Shown here: piece after piece, positions 1 through 7,655 of the stretch
How positions within the stretch are numbered: position 1 is the first letter of the stretch
Layout: each line of letters begins with the position of its first letter
Assembly: GCF_002068095.1 (NCBI RefSeq)
Contig: NZ_LWIG01000001.1
Span: 752,295 to 794,885 of the forward strand
DNA length: 42,591 bases
Source: Bradyrhizobium sacchari
GTDB lineage: Bacteria; Pseudomonadota; Alphaproteobacteria; Rhizobiales; Xanthobacteraceae
Direction: 5' to 3'
The notes under the pieces: model-generated
The model's database searches: none
The model's input: the letters and a program-made list of their open reading frames with translations, nothing else
Told to the model about the DNA's origin: nothing
Translations under genes and position numbers: made by a program

Positions 1-106
1 CCAGCCCGCCGATGCTGTCACCGAGGGCGGTGATGTCCTGACGTGCAAATCCCGGCCGGCCGCGCTTGGCGGGGCGCCGACGAAACATGCTGAAGAGATC
101 GACCAT
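1..106 (-). CDS. lptB: LptB, LPS export ABC transporter ATPase (5' end only)
   Basis: Only the first 35 codons lie in the window; the gene continues beyond base 1. The minus-strand ATG at 106 opens a frame starting MVDLFSMFRRRPAKRG, a basic N-terminal extension ahead of the ATPase core, which I recall as typical of Bradyrhizobium LptB. LptB is the cytoplasmic ATPase that powers LPS extraction by LptFG. The assignment rests mainly on position: it lies 211 bases downstream of lptA on the same strand, matching the usual lptC-lptA-lptB order. The Walker motifs are outside the window, so the identity is inferred and not seen. Confidence 0.65.
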   Translation of the reverse strand, partial: MVDLFSMFRRRPAKRGRPGFARQDITALGDSIGGL

Positions 107-317
107 CCCCGCCTTCTAGCTTTTCGCGGCATTCGCGCGATCTGCCGCCCCGGCTTCATCGATTCGCCGACGCAACATGAGTGAAGGGATGTCTCATGCC
201 CAGTGAAACACGCCCGGTAAGCGGCGGACCCCGCCTCGAAAGCCCTGCGCGCTAGATACAGTCTCGCCGGGCAAGCTTCAACCTCGGATCGGGGGCACCC
301 GAAACAAGCCGTTGAAT

Positions 318-1070
318 TTACTTTGGTTTACTTGCGCCGGGCAGCGCCAAAGGCGGCGCTGCACCGGGTTTGCCGCCCTGGCCACAGTCACTGCCGGCGC
401 CCTGCGGCAGCAGAACCTGGACTCCCCGGCCGCTATCAGATTCCACGCGGGATACGCCCGTCGTCATGTCGACCGTCAGCCGGTCGCCGCGCATCACGTT
501 CTTGCACTGCGTCATGACCACCGGGCCCGAGCCGCCGCCAAACATGGTGATGAGGTTGGTCTTGGTGTCGAACACGGCGGTCTCGCCGGTCACCACCTGG
601 TCCTTCTGGGTGACCACCACATTGCCACGCGCTTCCAGCCGCTTGATCGCGGAGCTGCCGCCGGGCCCTGGTGTTGCCGACTGCATCGGCGCGCCCTTGG
701 TTGCCTCCTTGCCCCCCTCCTTGGCCCCCTTCGCCGCAGGCTGCGCCGGCGCGGGCTTGTCACCGCCCGCCTCGTAGAACACCACCAGCGTCTTCGAGGT
801 CATGGTGGTGTCGCCCTGCACGACCTTCACATTGCCGGCGAAGGTCGCCTCCTTCTTCTTGTCACGCATCTCGAGCGAGGCGGCCTCGATCTGGATCGGC
901 TGATCGCGGTTCTGCGAAAAGCCCTGCATCGCGTTCGGCACGCCTTGCATCGTGCTCTGCGCGATGGCCGCACCACCAGCGACCAGCGCGACGCCGAAAA
1001 CCAGCGCGGTCCCGATGATGGCGCACCGCTTGTCCTCGTTGCGCGGAAAAAACCTGATCATGAAAATCAC
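318..1070 (-). CDS. lptA: LptA, periplasmic LPS-bridge protein
   Basis: This 250-residue protein belongs to the LptA/OstA family, whose beta-jellyroll subunits form the periplasmic bridge carrying LPS to LptDE. A hydrophobic signal segment (about residues 17-37, ending near AIAQS) follows a basic N-terminus. The OstA-type region contains the phrases IQIEAASLEMRD, ATFAGNVKVVQGDTTM and EARGNVVVTQKDQVVTG. A Lys/Ala/Pro/Gly-rich insert (about residues 106-135) interrupts the domain, a feature common in rhizobia. The start is a GTG overlapping the lptC stop by four bases (GTGA), so translation is probably coupled; ATG at 1061 is an alternative. The C-terminus is a Gly/Pro/Ala-rich tail. Confidence 0.93.
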   Translation of the reverse strand: MIFMIRFFPRNEDKRCAIIGTALVFGVALVAGGAAIAQSTMQGVPNAMQGFSQNRDQPIQIEAASLEMRDKKKEATFAGNVKVVQGDTTMTSKTLVVFYEAGGDKPAPAQPAAKGAKEGGKEATKGAPMQSATPGPGGSSAIKRLEARGNVVVTQKDQVVTGETAVFDTKTNLITMFGGGSGPVVMTQCKNVMRGDRLTVDMTTGVSRVESDSGRGVQVLLPQGAGSDCGQGGKPGAAPPLALPGASKPK

Positions 1071-1786
1071 TTTGAATTGGCCGATTTGTTCTTTGACTTG
1101 GCCGGCGACGCAGGTTCGGCCGGCGCAGGTTGGGCGGCGGCACCGTCATCCAGCTTGTCCAGATGCATCACCACATTGCCTTCGAAGCGGATGACATCGC
1201 CGCCTTCGGTGATGCGCAAGCGATCCGCGCTCAGCGTGCCGTTGGTCAGCTTGACGTCGACACGCTCGTCCGACGAGACGGTGCCCTTGCCCATGTCGAC
1301 GAAGGCGGAGTTCAGCCGCGCCTCATAGCCGGTCGAGGTGCGCAGGAAGATGTCCTTGTGCAGGTCGAGCTGCTGCTGCTTGTTGTCGAAGCGTCCGGTG
1401 CGGGCATCGAGGAACAGGGTCGACTGATCCTCCATCAGCACCTTGGCGCGCAGATCGGCGAGATCGACATGGTCGGGATCGGTGATGTCCTGCGTCGCCG
1501 TCTTGGCCCAGAGCTCGTAGGGCCGCCGGTCCGGCGTGAAGCCGGACATGTGCGGCGTTTCCATCGTGATCCTGGTGCCTGTCACCACGAGATTTCCGGA
1601 GTCGAGCTTGATCGGGATCGTGAAGGGATTGAGGAAGGTCGAGACGGCGACGATCGCGGCGATGGACGCGGCCACCGTCGCCGGCACCGCGACGCGCAGA
1701 ATCCGCACCAGGCGGCTGTGGCGGGCCGCGCTGGCAAACTTCGCCGCGAGCGCGGCGTCGTAGGTGGGATTCTGGGCCGAATTCAC
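1067..1786 (-). CDS. lptC: LptC, inner-membrane LPS transport protein
   Basis: LptC is a bitopic membrane protein that accepts LPS from LptBFG and passes it to LptA. A short cytoplasmic segment is followed by one transmembrane helix (ILRVAVPATVAASIAAIVAV) and then a periplasmic LptC domain with YELWAKTATQDI and ISSDERVDVKLTNG-like phrases. I chose GTG at 1786 because GGAG sits five bases upstream. The first ATG in frame (1834) has no recognisable ribosome-binding site. Either start keeps the whole domain. It overlaps lptA by four bases and probably heads the lptC-lptA-lptB transcript. Confidence 0.9.
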   Translation of the reverse strand: MNSAQNPTYDAALAAKFASAARHSRLVRILRVAVPATVAASIAAIVAVSTFLNPFTIPIKLDSGNLVVTGTRITMETPHMSGFTPDRRPYELWAKTATQDITDPDHVDLADLRAKVLMEDQSTLFLDARTGRFDNKQQQLDLHKDIFLRTSTGYEARLNSAFVDMGKGTVSSDERVDVKLTNGTLSADRLRITEGGDVIRFEGNVVMHLDKLDDGAAAQPAPAEPASPAKSKNKSANSK

Positions 1787-1927
1787 CACTGCTCCAGAGG
1801 GTCGCTCGCCTTGTCCGGTTGAAGGCCGCGCCATTGTACCCGGCGGCGACCGAAAGTGCAGCCCGCGAGAGGCCGCAGGAAAGTGTCCGAAACGGGGCGC
1901 AGGCCCATTCTGGAGCCCGGTGCGGGC

Positions 1928-2542
1928 TCACGAATGCGCAAAGATATCCTCTTCCTCCCAGCCCTGGAGGTCGAGCAGGGCGCGGGTCGGCAGGAAGTCG
2001 AAACAGGCCTTTGCCAGCTGCGTGCGGCCCTCCCGGACCAGCATGGCGTCGAGCCGCTCACGCAAGCCATGCAGATGCAGCACGTCGGAGGCGGCGTAGG
2101 CGAGCTGCGGCTCCGTCAGGCTGTCGGAACCCCAGTCGCTGGACTGCTGCTGCTTGGAGAGGTCGACATTGAGCACCTCGCGCACGAGGTCTTTCAGGCC
2201 GTGGCGGTCGGTATAGGTGCGGGTCAGGCGGGAGGCAATCTTGGTGCAATAAATCGGCCCGGTCATGACGCCGAAGGTCTGGTACAGCACCGCAACGTCG
2301 AACCGCGCGAAGTGAAAGATCTTGGTGATGGCCGGATTGGCCAGCAGCGCCTTCAGGTTCGGCGCGTCGGTGTGGCCCTTGGGGATCTGCACCACGTCGG
2401 CGCTGCCGTCGCCCGGCGAGAGCTGAACCACGCAGAGCCGGTCACGGTGCGGGTTCAGCCCCATGGTCTCGGTGTCGATCGCCACCGCTCCGGCGTAGCG
2501 GGAGAGGTCGGGCAGGTCACCGCGGTGCAGGCGTACGGTCAT
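1928..2542 (-). CDS. rnd: RNase D-type 3'-5' exonuclease, catalytic domain only
   Basis: This 204-residue protein is a DEDDy exonuclease. Exo I is AIDTETMGL, Exo II lies around FHFARFDVAVL, and Exo III is YAASDVLHL with the expected Tyr and Asp. Escherichia coli RNase D is about 375 residues and adds HRDC domains for tRNA-precursor trimming. Those domains are absent here, which is normal for the short alphaproteobacterial family. The likely role is RNA 3'-end processing in the cytoplasm. The gene lies 141 bases upstream of lptC on the same strand and could be cotranscribed with it. Confidence 0.9.
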   Translation of the reverse strand: MTVRLHRGDLPDLSRYAGAVAIDTETMGLNPHRDRLCVVQLSPGDGSADVVQIPKGHTDAPNLKALLANPAITKIFHFARFDVAVLYQTFGVMTGPIYCTKIASRLTRTYTDRHGLKDLVREVLNVDLSKQQQSSDWGSDSLTEPQLAYAASDVLHLHGLRERLDAMLVREGRTQLAKACFDFLPTRALLDLQGWEEEDIFAHS

Positions 2543-2647
2543 GGCGTTTCAAAACCTCGCGTCGAATCGGTCTTTTGGAACAATAGGCTGATTTCGGATT
2601 GCCCGCGATGTATCCACTCGGGGCGGGCCGCGCAAGCGGCTGCCGGC

Positions 2648-3997
2648 TCACATCGCGGCCAGCATGATGCAGATCATCGCCGCCACCGTGATGCGGCTGG
2701 GGCCGTCGCGGAAGGCGTACAGGATCGGATCGTCCGGCATCTGGCGGCGATGCGCCATCATCAGGGCCCGGCCGAACCAGTACAGCAGCAGCGGGTTCAC
2801 GAGCCACAGCATCCAGGGGCGGCTGTACAGCGGCATCACCGCGGACGAGGACACATAGAGCGAGAACACGGTCACCGCGTTCATGGCGCTCGCCGCCGCC
2901 ATCGCGGCGATGACATGCAGATCGGTGATCCGGTAGTCGCGGTTGGAGGGATCGGCGAGACCTGCGCCCTCGCGCATGCTGAGCTCGCTGAAGCGCTTGA
3001 TCAGCGCCAGCGAGGTGAACACGAACAGCGAGAAGATCAACAGCCATTCCGACAGCACGACGCCGACGCCGACCGCGCCGGCGACGATGCGCAGCGTATA
3101 GAGCCCGGCGAGCGTGACGACGTCGACCAGCATCTTGCGCTTGAGCACGAGCGAATAGACGATCGTGGTGACGAGATAGGCGCCGAGCACGCCGAGGAAC
3201 AGCGGCGAGATGCAAAGGCTGGCGACGACCGCAAACAGCCACAGCGCGGGGATCGCCGACAGCGCCGACGAAATCGGCAAATCGCCGGCCGCAAGCGCGC
3301 GGTGGCGCTTGGTCGGATGCTGCCGGTCGGCGGCGAGATCGAGCAGGTCGTTCATCAGATAGGCGCCGGAGGCGCAGGCCGAGAACGCCAGGAACGCGAG
3401 CAGTGCGTAGCCGAGCGTCGGCAAATTCATCTGGTGCGCGGTGAGCGCCGGCACGAACACCAGCGTGTTCTTGGCGTATTGATAGACGCGCAGCGCCTTC
3501 ACCCAGGTCTTGAGGCTCGCGCGGCTTCTGTTTCGCGTGTCGATGCGCTCGATCGCGGCACGATCGAATGGCAGGCCACCGGCGGCAAGGTCGGCCGGGC
3601 TGACGACGCCGTCAAAGCCGAGATGCGCGGCGATTGCAGCCGCATGCTGTGCGAAGCGTCCCGCGACGAGATAGATCTGCCAGCCCCGCGCCCGCGCCGC
3701 CAGCGCCTGGTTCAGCACGTCTGGATCATAGGGCAGATGGGCGTAGTCGATCCTGGCCCGCGCCAGCACGTCCGTGAGCGCCGCCATCCCCGCGCGTCCG
3801 CCGGCGCCGAAGCGGGCCAGCATGCGGCCGGGGCCGGAGAACAGCGCCTCCATCAGCAGCTCGGACCGCAGCAGGGCGCCTTCGAGATCGATCACGAGCG
3901 TCCGCGCCGCCGCCGGGACCACCGACGGCTCGGGCACTGCAGGATCGTACTGAAAGGCAGGCTGCTCCATCCGAAACGCTCTTAACTGCCGCGACAT
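2648..3997 (-). CDS. UbiA-family polyprenyl-phosphate phosphoribosyltransferase with N-terminal HAD-like domain
   Basis: A 449-residue two-part protein. Residues 30-155 resemble a HAD hydrolase, but motif I reads VIDLEGALL, with Glu at the usual second Asp (D37, E39), and motif II lacks a Ser/Thr (YLVAGRF). Residues 165-449 form a polytopic UbiA prenyltransferase. Its first Asp-rich motif is NDLLDLAAD at 216-224, followed by RQHPTKRHRALAAG, and YSLVLKRKMLVDVVTLAG comes later. This is the signature of decaprenylphosphoryl-5-phosphoribose synthases (mycobacterial Rv3806c, Azorhizobium NoeC), not of quinone-making UbiA. It should join PRPP to a polyprenyl phosphate in the inner membrane. DprE1 and DprE2 homologues 3-6 kb away supply the next pathway steps and support the call. 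Confidence 0.85.
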   Translation of the reverse strand: MSRQLRAFRMEQPAFQYDPAVPEPSVVPAAARTLVIDLEGALLRSELLMEALFSGPGRMLARFGAGGRAGMAALTDVLARARIDYAHLPYDPDVLNQALAARARGWQIYLVAGRFAQHAAAIAAHLGFDGVVSPADLAAGGLPFDRAAIERIDTRNRSRASLKTWVKALRVYQYAKNTLVFVPALTAHQMNLPTLGYALLAFLAFSACASGAYLMNDLLDLAADRQHPTKRHRALAAGDLPISSALSAIPALWLFAVVASLCISPLFLGVLGAYLVTTIVYSLVLKRKMLVDVVTLAGLYTLRIVAGAVGVGVVLSEWLLIFSLFVFTSLALIKRFSELSMREGAGLADPSNRDYRITDLHVIAAMAAASAMNAVTVFSLYVSSSAVMPLYSRPWMLWLVNPLLLYWFGRALMMAHRRQMPDDPILYAFRDGPSRITVAAMICIMLAAM

Positions 3998-4274
3998 GAC
4001 CGGCCCCAGGCACTGGGGAGGACCGGGGAGCAGGGAAATGGATGGCCGGAACCCTATGCGAGCATTCGCTAAGGGCGGCTTAATTCAGTCCGGAGCAGGT
4101 CCGCTGGCCTCCGGGGGATGTCGGCATCCGGGTGTTGCATGGATCCCACAACCCGGCGCGGGCTTCCAGTTCCGGCAGGGCTTGTGCCGTCCCGCCCGTG
4201 AAAATCGTCCCGGCCAATCCTATCTGCCAGATTCCTCTGCTCCCTTGCCTCGCTCGCCCTTGAATCAGGTGGCC

Positions 4275-5546
4275 ATGACTGAACAAGCGCTCGCCGCGCC
4301 GATCGACGACCAACAGGAACGCCAGCGCGGCTTTTCGCGCTACCAGGCGCTCCTCATCGCGCTGCTGGCGTTCACGCAGTTCACGATCATCCTCGACTTC
4401 ATCATCATGTCGCCGCTCGGCGCCATCCTGATGCCTGCGCTCGACATCACGGCCGGCCAGTTCGGCGTCGCGGTGTCGGCCTACGCGTTCAGCGCAGGAC
4501 TATCGGGCATCCTCGCTGCCGGCTTTGCCGACCGCTTCGACCGCAAGCGCCTCTTGTTGTTCTTCTATGTCGGCTTCACGCTCGGCACCCTGCTCTGCGC
4601 AATGGCGCAAAACTATCATGTGCTGCTGATCGGCCGGATCGTGACCGGATTGTTCGGCGGCGTGATCGGCTCGGTCGTACTGGCCATCGTCACCGATTTG
4701 TTCGCGCTGCATTTGCGCGGCCGCGTGATGGGCTTCGTGCAGACCGCATTCGCCGCGAGCCAGGTTCTCGGCGTTCCCGCCGGGCTGTTTCTCGCCAATC
4801 ACTGGAGCTGGCAGGTCTGCTTCGTCGCGATCGTCGTTCTGTCGATCGTGACGATCGCCATCATCGCCTTCGTCATGGAGCCGGTGGATGCGCATCTCCG
4901 GCTCAAGCAGGACAGGAATCCGTTCCGCCATCTGATCACGACGGTGTTCGAGCCGCGCTACACGCTGGCCTTCGCGGTCACGACGCTGCTTGCGACCGGC
5001 GGCTACATGCTGATGCCGTTCTCCAGCGCCTACACCGTGCACAATCTCGGCATTGACATGCTGCATCTGCCGACGATCTATCTCGTCTCCGGCCTGTTCA
5101 GCATCGTCACCGGGCCGCTGGTCGGCCGGGCCAGCGATGCCTTCGGCAAATATCCGACCTTCGTGTTCGGCTGCGCGATGACCGCCGTCATGGTGCTGAT
5201 CTACACCCATCTCGGCCACGTCTCGCTGACGACCGCGATCATCGTCAACGTGCTGATGTTCATCGGCATCTTCTCGCGCATGATCCCGTCGCAGGCGCTG
5301 ATGTCGGCGATCCCCGATCAGAGCCAGCGCGGCTCATTCAGCGCGGTCAGCGCCTCACTGCAGCAGCTCTCGGGCGGCCTCGGCTCGGTGCTCGCCGGCG
5401 CGATCATCGCCCAGGCGCCCGACGGCGCGCTGATCCATTTCGACCGGATCGGCTACGTCGTCGTCGCGACGACGATCATCACCCTGGTCGCGATGTATTT
5501 CGTGCAGAAGGCGGTGGCGGAGCGGACGGGGAAGCGGGTGGTGTGA
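4275..5546 (+). CDS. MFS transporter (DHA1-like)
   Basis: A 423-residue polytopic protein with about 12 hydrophobic segments. It has a motif-A-like loop between helices 2 and 3 (GFADRFDRKR), marking the major facilitator superfamily. Similar AraJ/Pbu-type permeases export drugs or sugars; the substrate cannot be read from the sequence. The frame stays open up to 3996, but the upstream part is not membrane-like. ATG at 4275, preceded by AGGTGG, begins the normal N-terminus (MTEQALAAPIDDQQ). It is transcribed away from the UbiA gene. The 277-base gap before it shows nothing recognisable. Confidence 0.88.
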   Translation: MTEQALAAPIDDQQERQRGFSRYQALLIALLAFTQFTIILDFIIMSPLGAILMPALDITAGQFGVAVSAYAFSAGLSGILAAGFADRFDRKRLLLFFYVGFTLGTLLCAMAQNYHVLLIGRIVTGLFGGVIGSVVLAIVTDLFALHLRGRVMGFVQTAFAASQVLGVPAGLFLANHWSWQVCFVAIVVLSIVTIAIIAFVMEPVDAHLRLKQDRNPFRHLITTVFEPRYTLAFAVTTLLATGGYMLMPFSSAYTVHNLGIDMLHLPTIYLVSGLFSIVTGPLVGRASDAFGKYPTFVFGCAMTAVMVLIYTHLGHVSLTTAIIVNVLMFIGIFSRMIPSQALMSAIPDQSQRGSFSAVSASLQQLSGGLGSVLAGAIIAQAPDGALIHFDRIGYVVVATTIITLVAMYFVQKAVAERTGKRVV

Positions 5547-5651
5547 CGGGAGGGCCCATCAAGGCGCCGAGGGCGCTGCGATACCGGGATCGCCGCCCTG
5601 CCATCTGTACCGATCGAAGGTAGGTCTATTTTGGGACCAAATCCCGCAAAA

Positions 5652-5738
<87 letters not shown>

Positions 5739-5762
5739 ATGCCGTTTGGGGCACGGAGGCGG

Positions 5763-5791
5763 TTACTACGGTTCGGTGACGCCGTTGTCAA
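5763..5791 (-). promoter_or_regulatory. Putative sigma-70 promoter of tRNA-Leu
   Basis: On the minus strand a perfect -35 TTGACA (5786-5791) is followed after 17 bases by TAGTAA (5763-5768). The predicted start point lies about 18 bases before the tRNA 5' end, as expected for a tRNA gene. The -10 box is a weak match, so the call leans on the -35 box and the spacing. Confidence 0.6.
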
Positions 5792-5887
5792 TTCATGCTT
5801 GGCCGGTTTTGGCGATGCGGATTGCGCATCGCAAACCGGCCCGGTAGAAGCCTGATATCACGCAATCTTCCCGCAGGAATGGCTCCC

Positions 5888-6853
5888 ATGGCATCGAATC
5901 TGGAAACTCTCGTCACGGTTTTCGGCGGATCGGGGTTTTTGGGCCGGAACGTCGTCCGCGCGCTGTGCCGGCGGGATTACCGGGTCCGTGTTGCGGTGCG
6001 GCGGCCGGAACTAGCCGGATACCTGCAGCCGTCCGGCAAGGTCGGCCAGGTCCACGTCGTCCAGGCCAATCTGCGCTATCCGGGCTCGGTCGAGGCGGCG
6101 CTGCGTGATTCGCACGTCGTGATCAACCTCGTGGGGGTGCTGGCCGAAAGCGGCGCGCAGACTTTCGACGCCGTCCAGGCCAAGGGCGCCGAGACCGTCG
6201 CCAAGGCGGCGGCCGCTGCCGGCGCGCGCCTCGTGCATGTCTCCGCGATCGGCGCCGACGCCGAATCGCCCTCACGCTATGCCAGGGCCAAGGCGGCCGG
6301 CGAGGCGGCGGTGCTGGCCGCGGTGCCCTCGGCCACGATCTTCCGCCCCTCCGTGATGTTCGGGCCCGAGGACCAGTTCACCAACCGCTTCGCGGCGCTG
6401 GCCCGGATGTCGCCGGTGCTGCCGCTGATCGGCGGCGACACAAGGATGCAGCCGGTCTATGTCGGCGACGTCGCCACCGCGATCGCGGATGCCGTCGACG
6501 GCAAGGCCAAGGCCGGCGCGACCTACGAGCTCGGCGGGCCGGAAGTGCTGACCATGCGCGAGATCATCGAGGCGATCCTCGCCATCACCGCCCGCAAGCC
6601 GACGCTGATTCCGCTGCCGTTCGGCCTCGCCCGCTTCCAGGCCAACTTCCTGCAATTCGCGCCGGGCGCGTTCAAGCTGACGCCGGACCAGGTCACGCTG
6701 CTTCAGCGCGACAATGTGGTGTCGGATGCGGCAAAGGCGGCAGGGCTGACGCTGGAGGGCCTCGGCATTACGGCCGATTCGCTGGAGGCGATCGCCCCGC
6801 AATATCTCTGGCGCTTCCGCGCGGCGGGGCAGTTCCAGCGCATGAGCGTGTGA
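5888..6853 (+). CDS. NDUFA9-like atypical short-chain dehydrogenase
   Basis: A 321-residue NAD(P)-binding protein of the extended/atypical SDR group usually annotated as complex I NDUFA9 subunit family. The N-terminal Rossmann motif is VFGGSGFLGRNV. Further phrases are HVVINLVGVLAES, LVHVSAIGAD, YARAKAAGEAAV (YxxxK-like) and FRPSVMFGPEDQFTN. In bacteria the family is linked with respiratory complex I or quinone metabolism, but a catalytic role is unproven. ATG at 5888 has AGGA nine bases upstream; an in-frame ATG at 5879 is too close to that site. It is transcribed divergently from tRNA-Leu and converges on dprE2 across a short palindrome. Confidence 0.88.
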   Translation: MASNLETLVTVFGGSGFLGRNVVRALCRRDYRVRVAVRRPELAGYLQPSGKVGQVHVVQANLRYPGSVEAALRDSHVVINLVGVLAESGAQTFDAVQAKGAETVAKAAAAAGARLVHVSAIGADAESPSRYARAKAAGEAAVLAAVPSATIFRPSVMFGPEDQFTNRFAALARMSPVLPLIGGDTRMQPVYVGDVATAIADAVDGKAKAGATYELGGPEVLTMREIIEAILAITARKPTLIPLPFGLARFQANFLQFAPGAFKLTPDQVTLLQRDNVVSDAAKAAGLTLEGLGITADSLEAIAPQYLWRFRAAGQFQRMSV

Positions 6854-6860
6854 GTTTCAC

Positions 6861-6880
6861 CTCTCCCGCAAGCGGGAGAG
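6861..6880. repeat. Palindromic repeat between convergent genes
   Basis: A perfect inverted repeat, CTCTCCCG-CAAG-CGGGAGAG, lies eight bases after the NDUFA9-like stop and 31 bases before the dprE2 stop. It is a short member of the CTCCCGCAAGCGGGAG family found elsewhere in the window (18.4-19.0 kb). It could act as a bidirectional stem-loop at the ends of both messages, although it lacks a T tract. Confidence 0.7.
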
Positions 6881-6911
6881 AGAGCGCACCGACCGCGCGG
6901 CGACAGCAGCG

Positions 6912-7652
6912 TCAAAACTTCAGCTTCTTGAACACCGCTTCCGGCAGCGTCTTGATGATGAGCATCACGAGGCGCCATTTGCCGCTGACATAGACGACGT
7001 CGGTCTTGTTCTCGACGGCACGCAGGATCGCGTCGCCCACAACGGGCGCATCGACGGTGAGCGGGCCGATCAGCTTCATGCCCTCGGTCATTTTCGTCCG
7101 GACAAAGCCGGGCTTCACCGTGACGACGTGGACGCCACCACGGCTGGCGCGGGCGCGCAGGCCCGACAGGAAGGCGGAGAAGCCGGCCTTGGCCGAGCCG
7201 TAGATGTAGTTCAAGGCGCGGCCGCGATCGCCGGCGACCGACGAGACGCCGACAAGCGTACCACTGCCGCGCGTCAAAAACTTTTCCGCGAACAGGCCGA
7301 GGATCAGCGACGGTCCCTCGTAATTGGAGCGCATGATCGTGGTGGCGTGGGCGAGGTCGCTCTGCGCGCTCTCCTGCGTGCCGAGCAGTCCGACGATCGA
7401 GATGACGACATCGGGCAGCGCCGGCAGACTGCCGACAAAGCTCTCGAACGCGGCGGTGTCGAGCACGTCGAACCTGTAGACACCGACCTCGACGCTGTAG
7501 CGCGCGCGCAGATCGGCGGCGTCAGGCTCGAGCACGGCAACGTCGCGGCCGGCGAGGCCGACATCGTATCCGCTCCTGGCAAAGGCGCGCGCGGCGGCGC
7601 GGCCGATATCGGAGGAGCCACCCAGCACCAGAACGGACTTGCGTGACGTCAC
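6912..7652 (-). CDS. dprE2: DprE2-like decaprenylphosphoryl-2-keto-ribose reductase
   Basis: A 246-residue short-chain dehydrogenase. The cofactor motif is LVLGGSSDIGRA, the catalytic Ser lies in VGVSSVAGDRGR, and YGSAKAG gives the YxxxK pair. The phrases IVGLLGTQE, TVKPGFVRTKM and the C-terminal LPEAVFKKLKF resemble mycobacterial DprE2 more than general SDRs. DprE2 reduces the 2-keto intermediate to polyprenylphosphoryl-D-arabinose using NADH. The gene follows dprE1 with only three intervening bases, the classical partner order, so the two are surely cotranscribed and probably act as a complex. Confidence 0.88.
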   Translation of the reverse strand: MTSRKSVLVLGGSSDIGRAAARAFARSGYDVGLAGRDVAVLEPDAADLRARYSVEVGVYRFDVLDTAAFESFVGSLPALPDVVISIVGLLGTQESAQSDLAHATTIMRSNYEGPSLILGLFAEKFLTRGSGTLVGVSSVAGDRGRALNYIYGSAKAGFSAFLSGLRARASRGGVHVVTVKPGFVRTKMTEGMKLIGPLTVDAPVVGDAILRAVENKTDVVYVSGKWRLVMLIIKTLPEAVFKKLKF

Positions 7653-7655
7653 GGC

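Noticed and set aside
1856..3985. Long plus-strand open frame of 709 codons opposite rnd and the UbiA gene
   Set aside because: It is antisense to two clearly homologous genes, its translation is rich in Arg, Gln, His and Gly without any recognisable domain, and such shadows are routine at this GC content.
2648..3997. Assigning the UbiA protein to ubiquinone synthesis (4-hydroxybenzoate polyprenyltransferase)
   Set aside because: The N-terminal HAD-like fusion, the NDxxD...HPTKRxR motif variant and the nearby DprE1/DprE2 genes fit DPPR synthase rather than the quinone enzyme.
3996..4274. N-terminal extension of 93 residues on the MFS transporter
   Set aside because: The extension is Gly/Pro/Arg-rich and not conserved-looking; ATG at 4275 with AGGTGG gives a normal transporter N-terminus.
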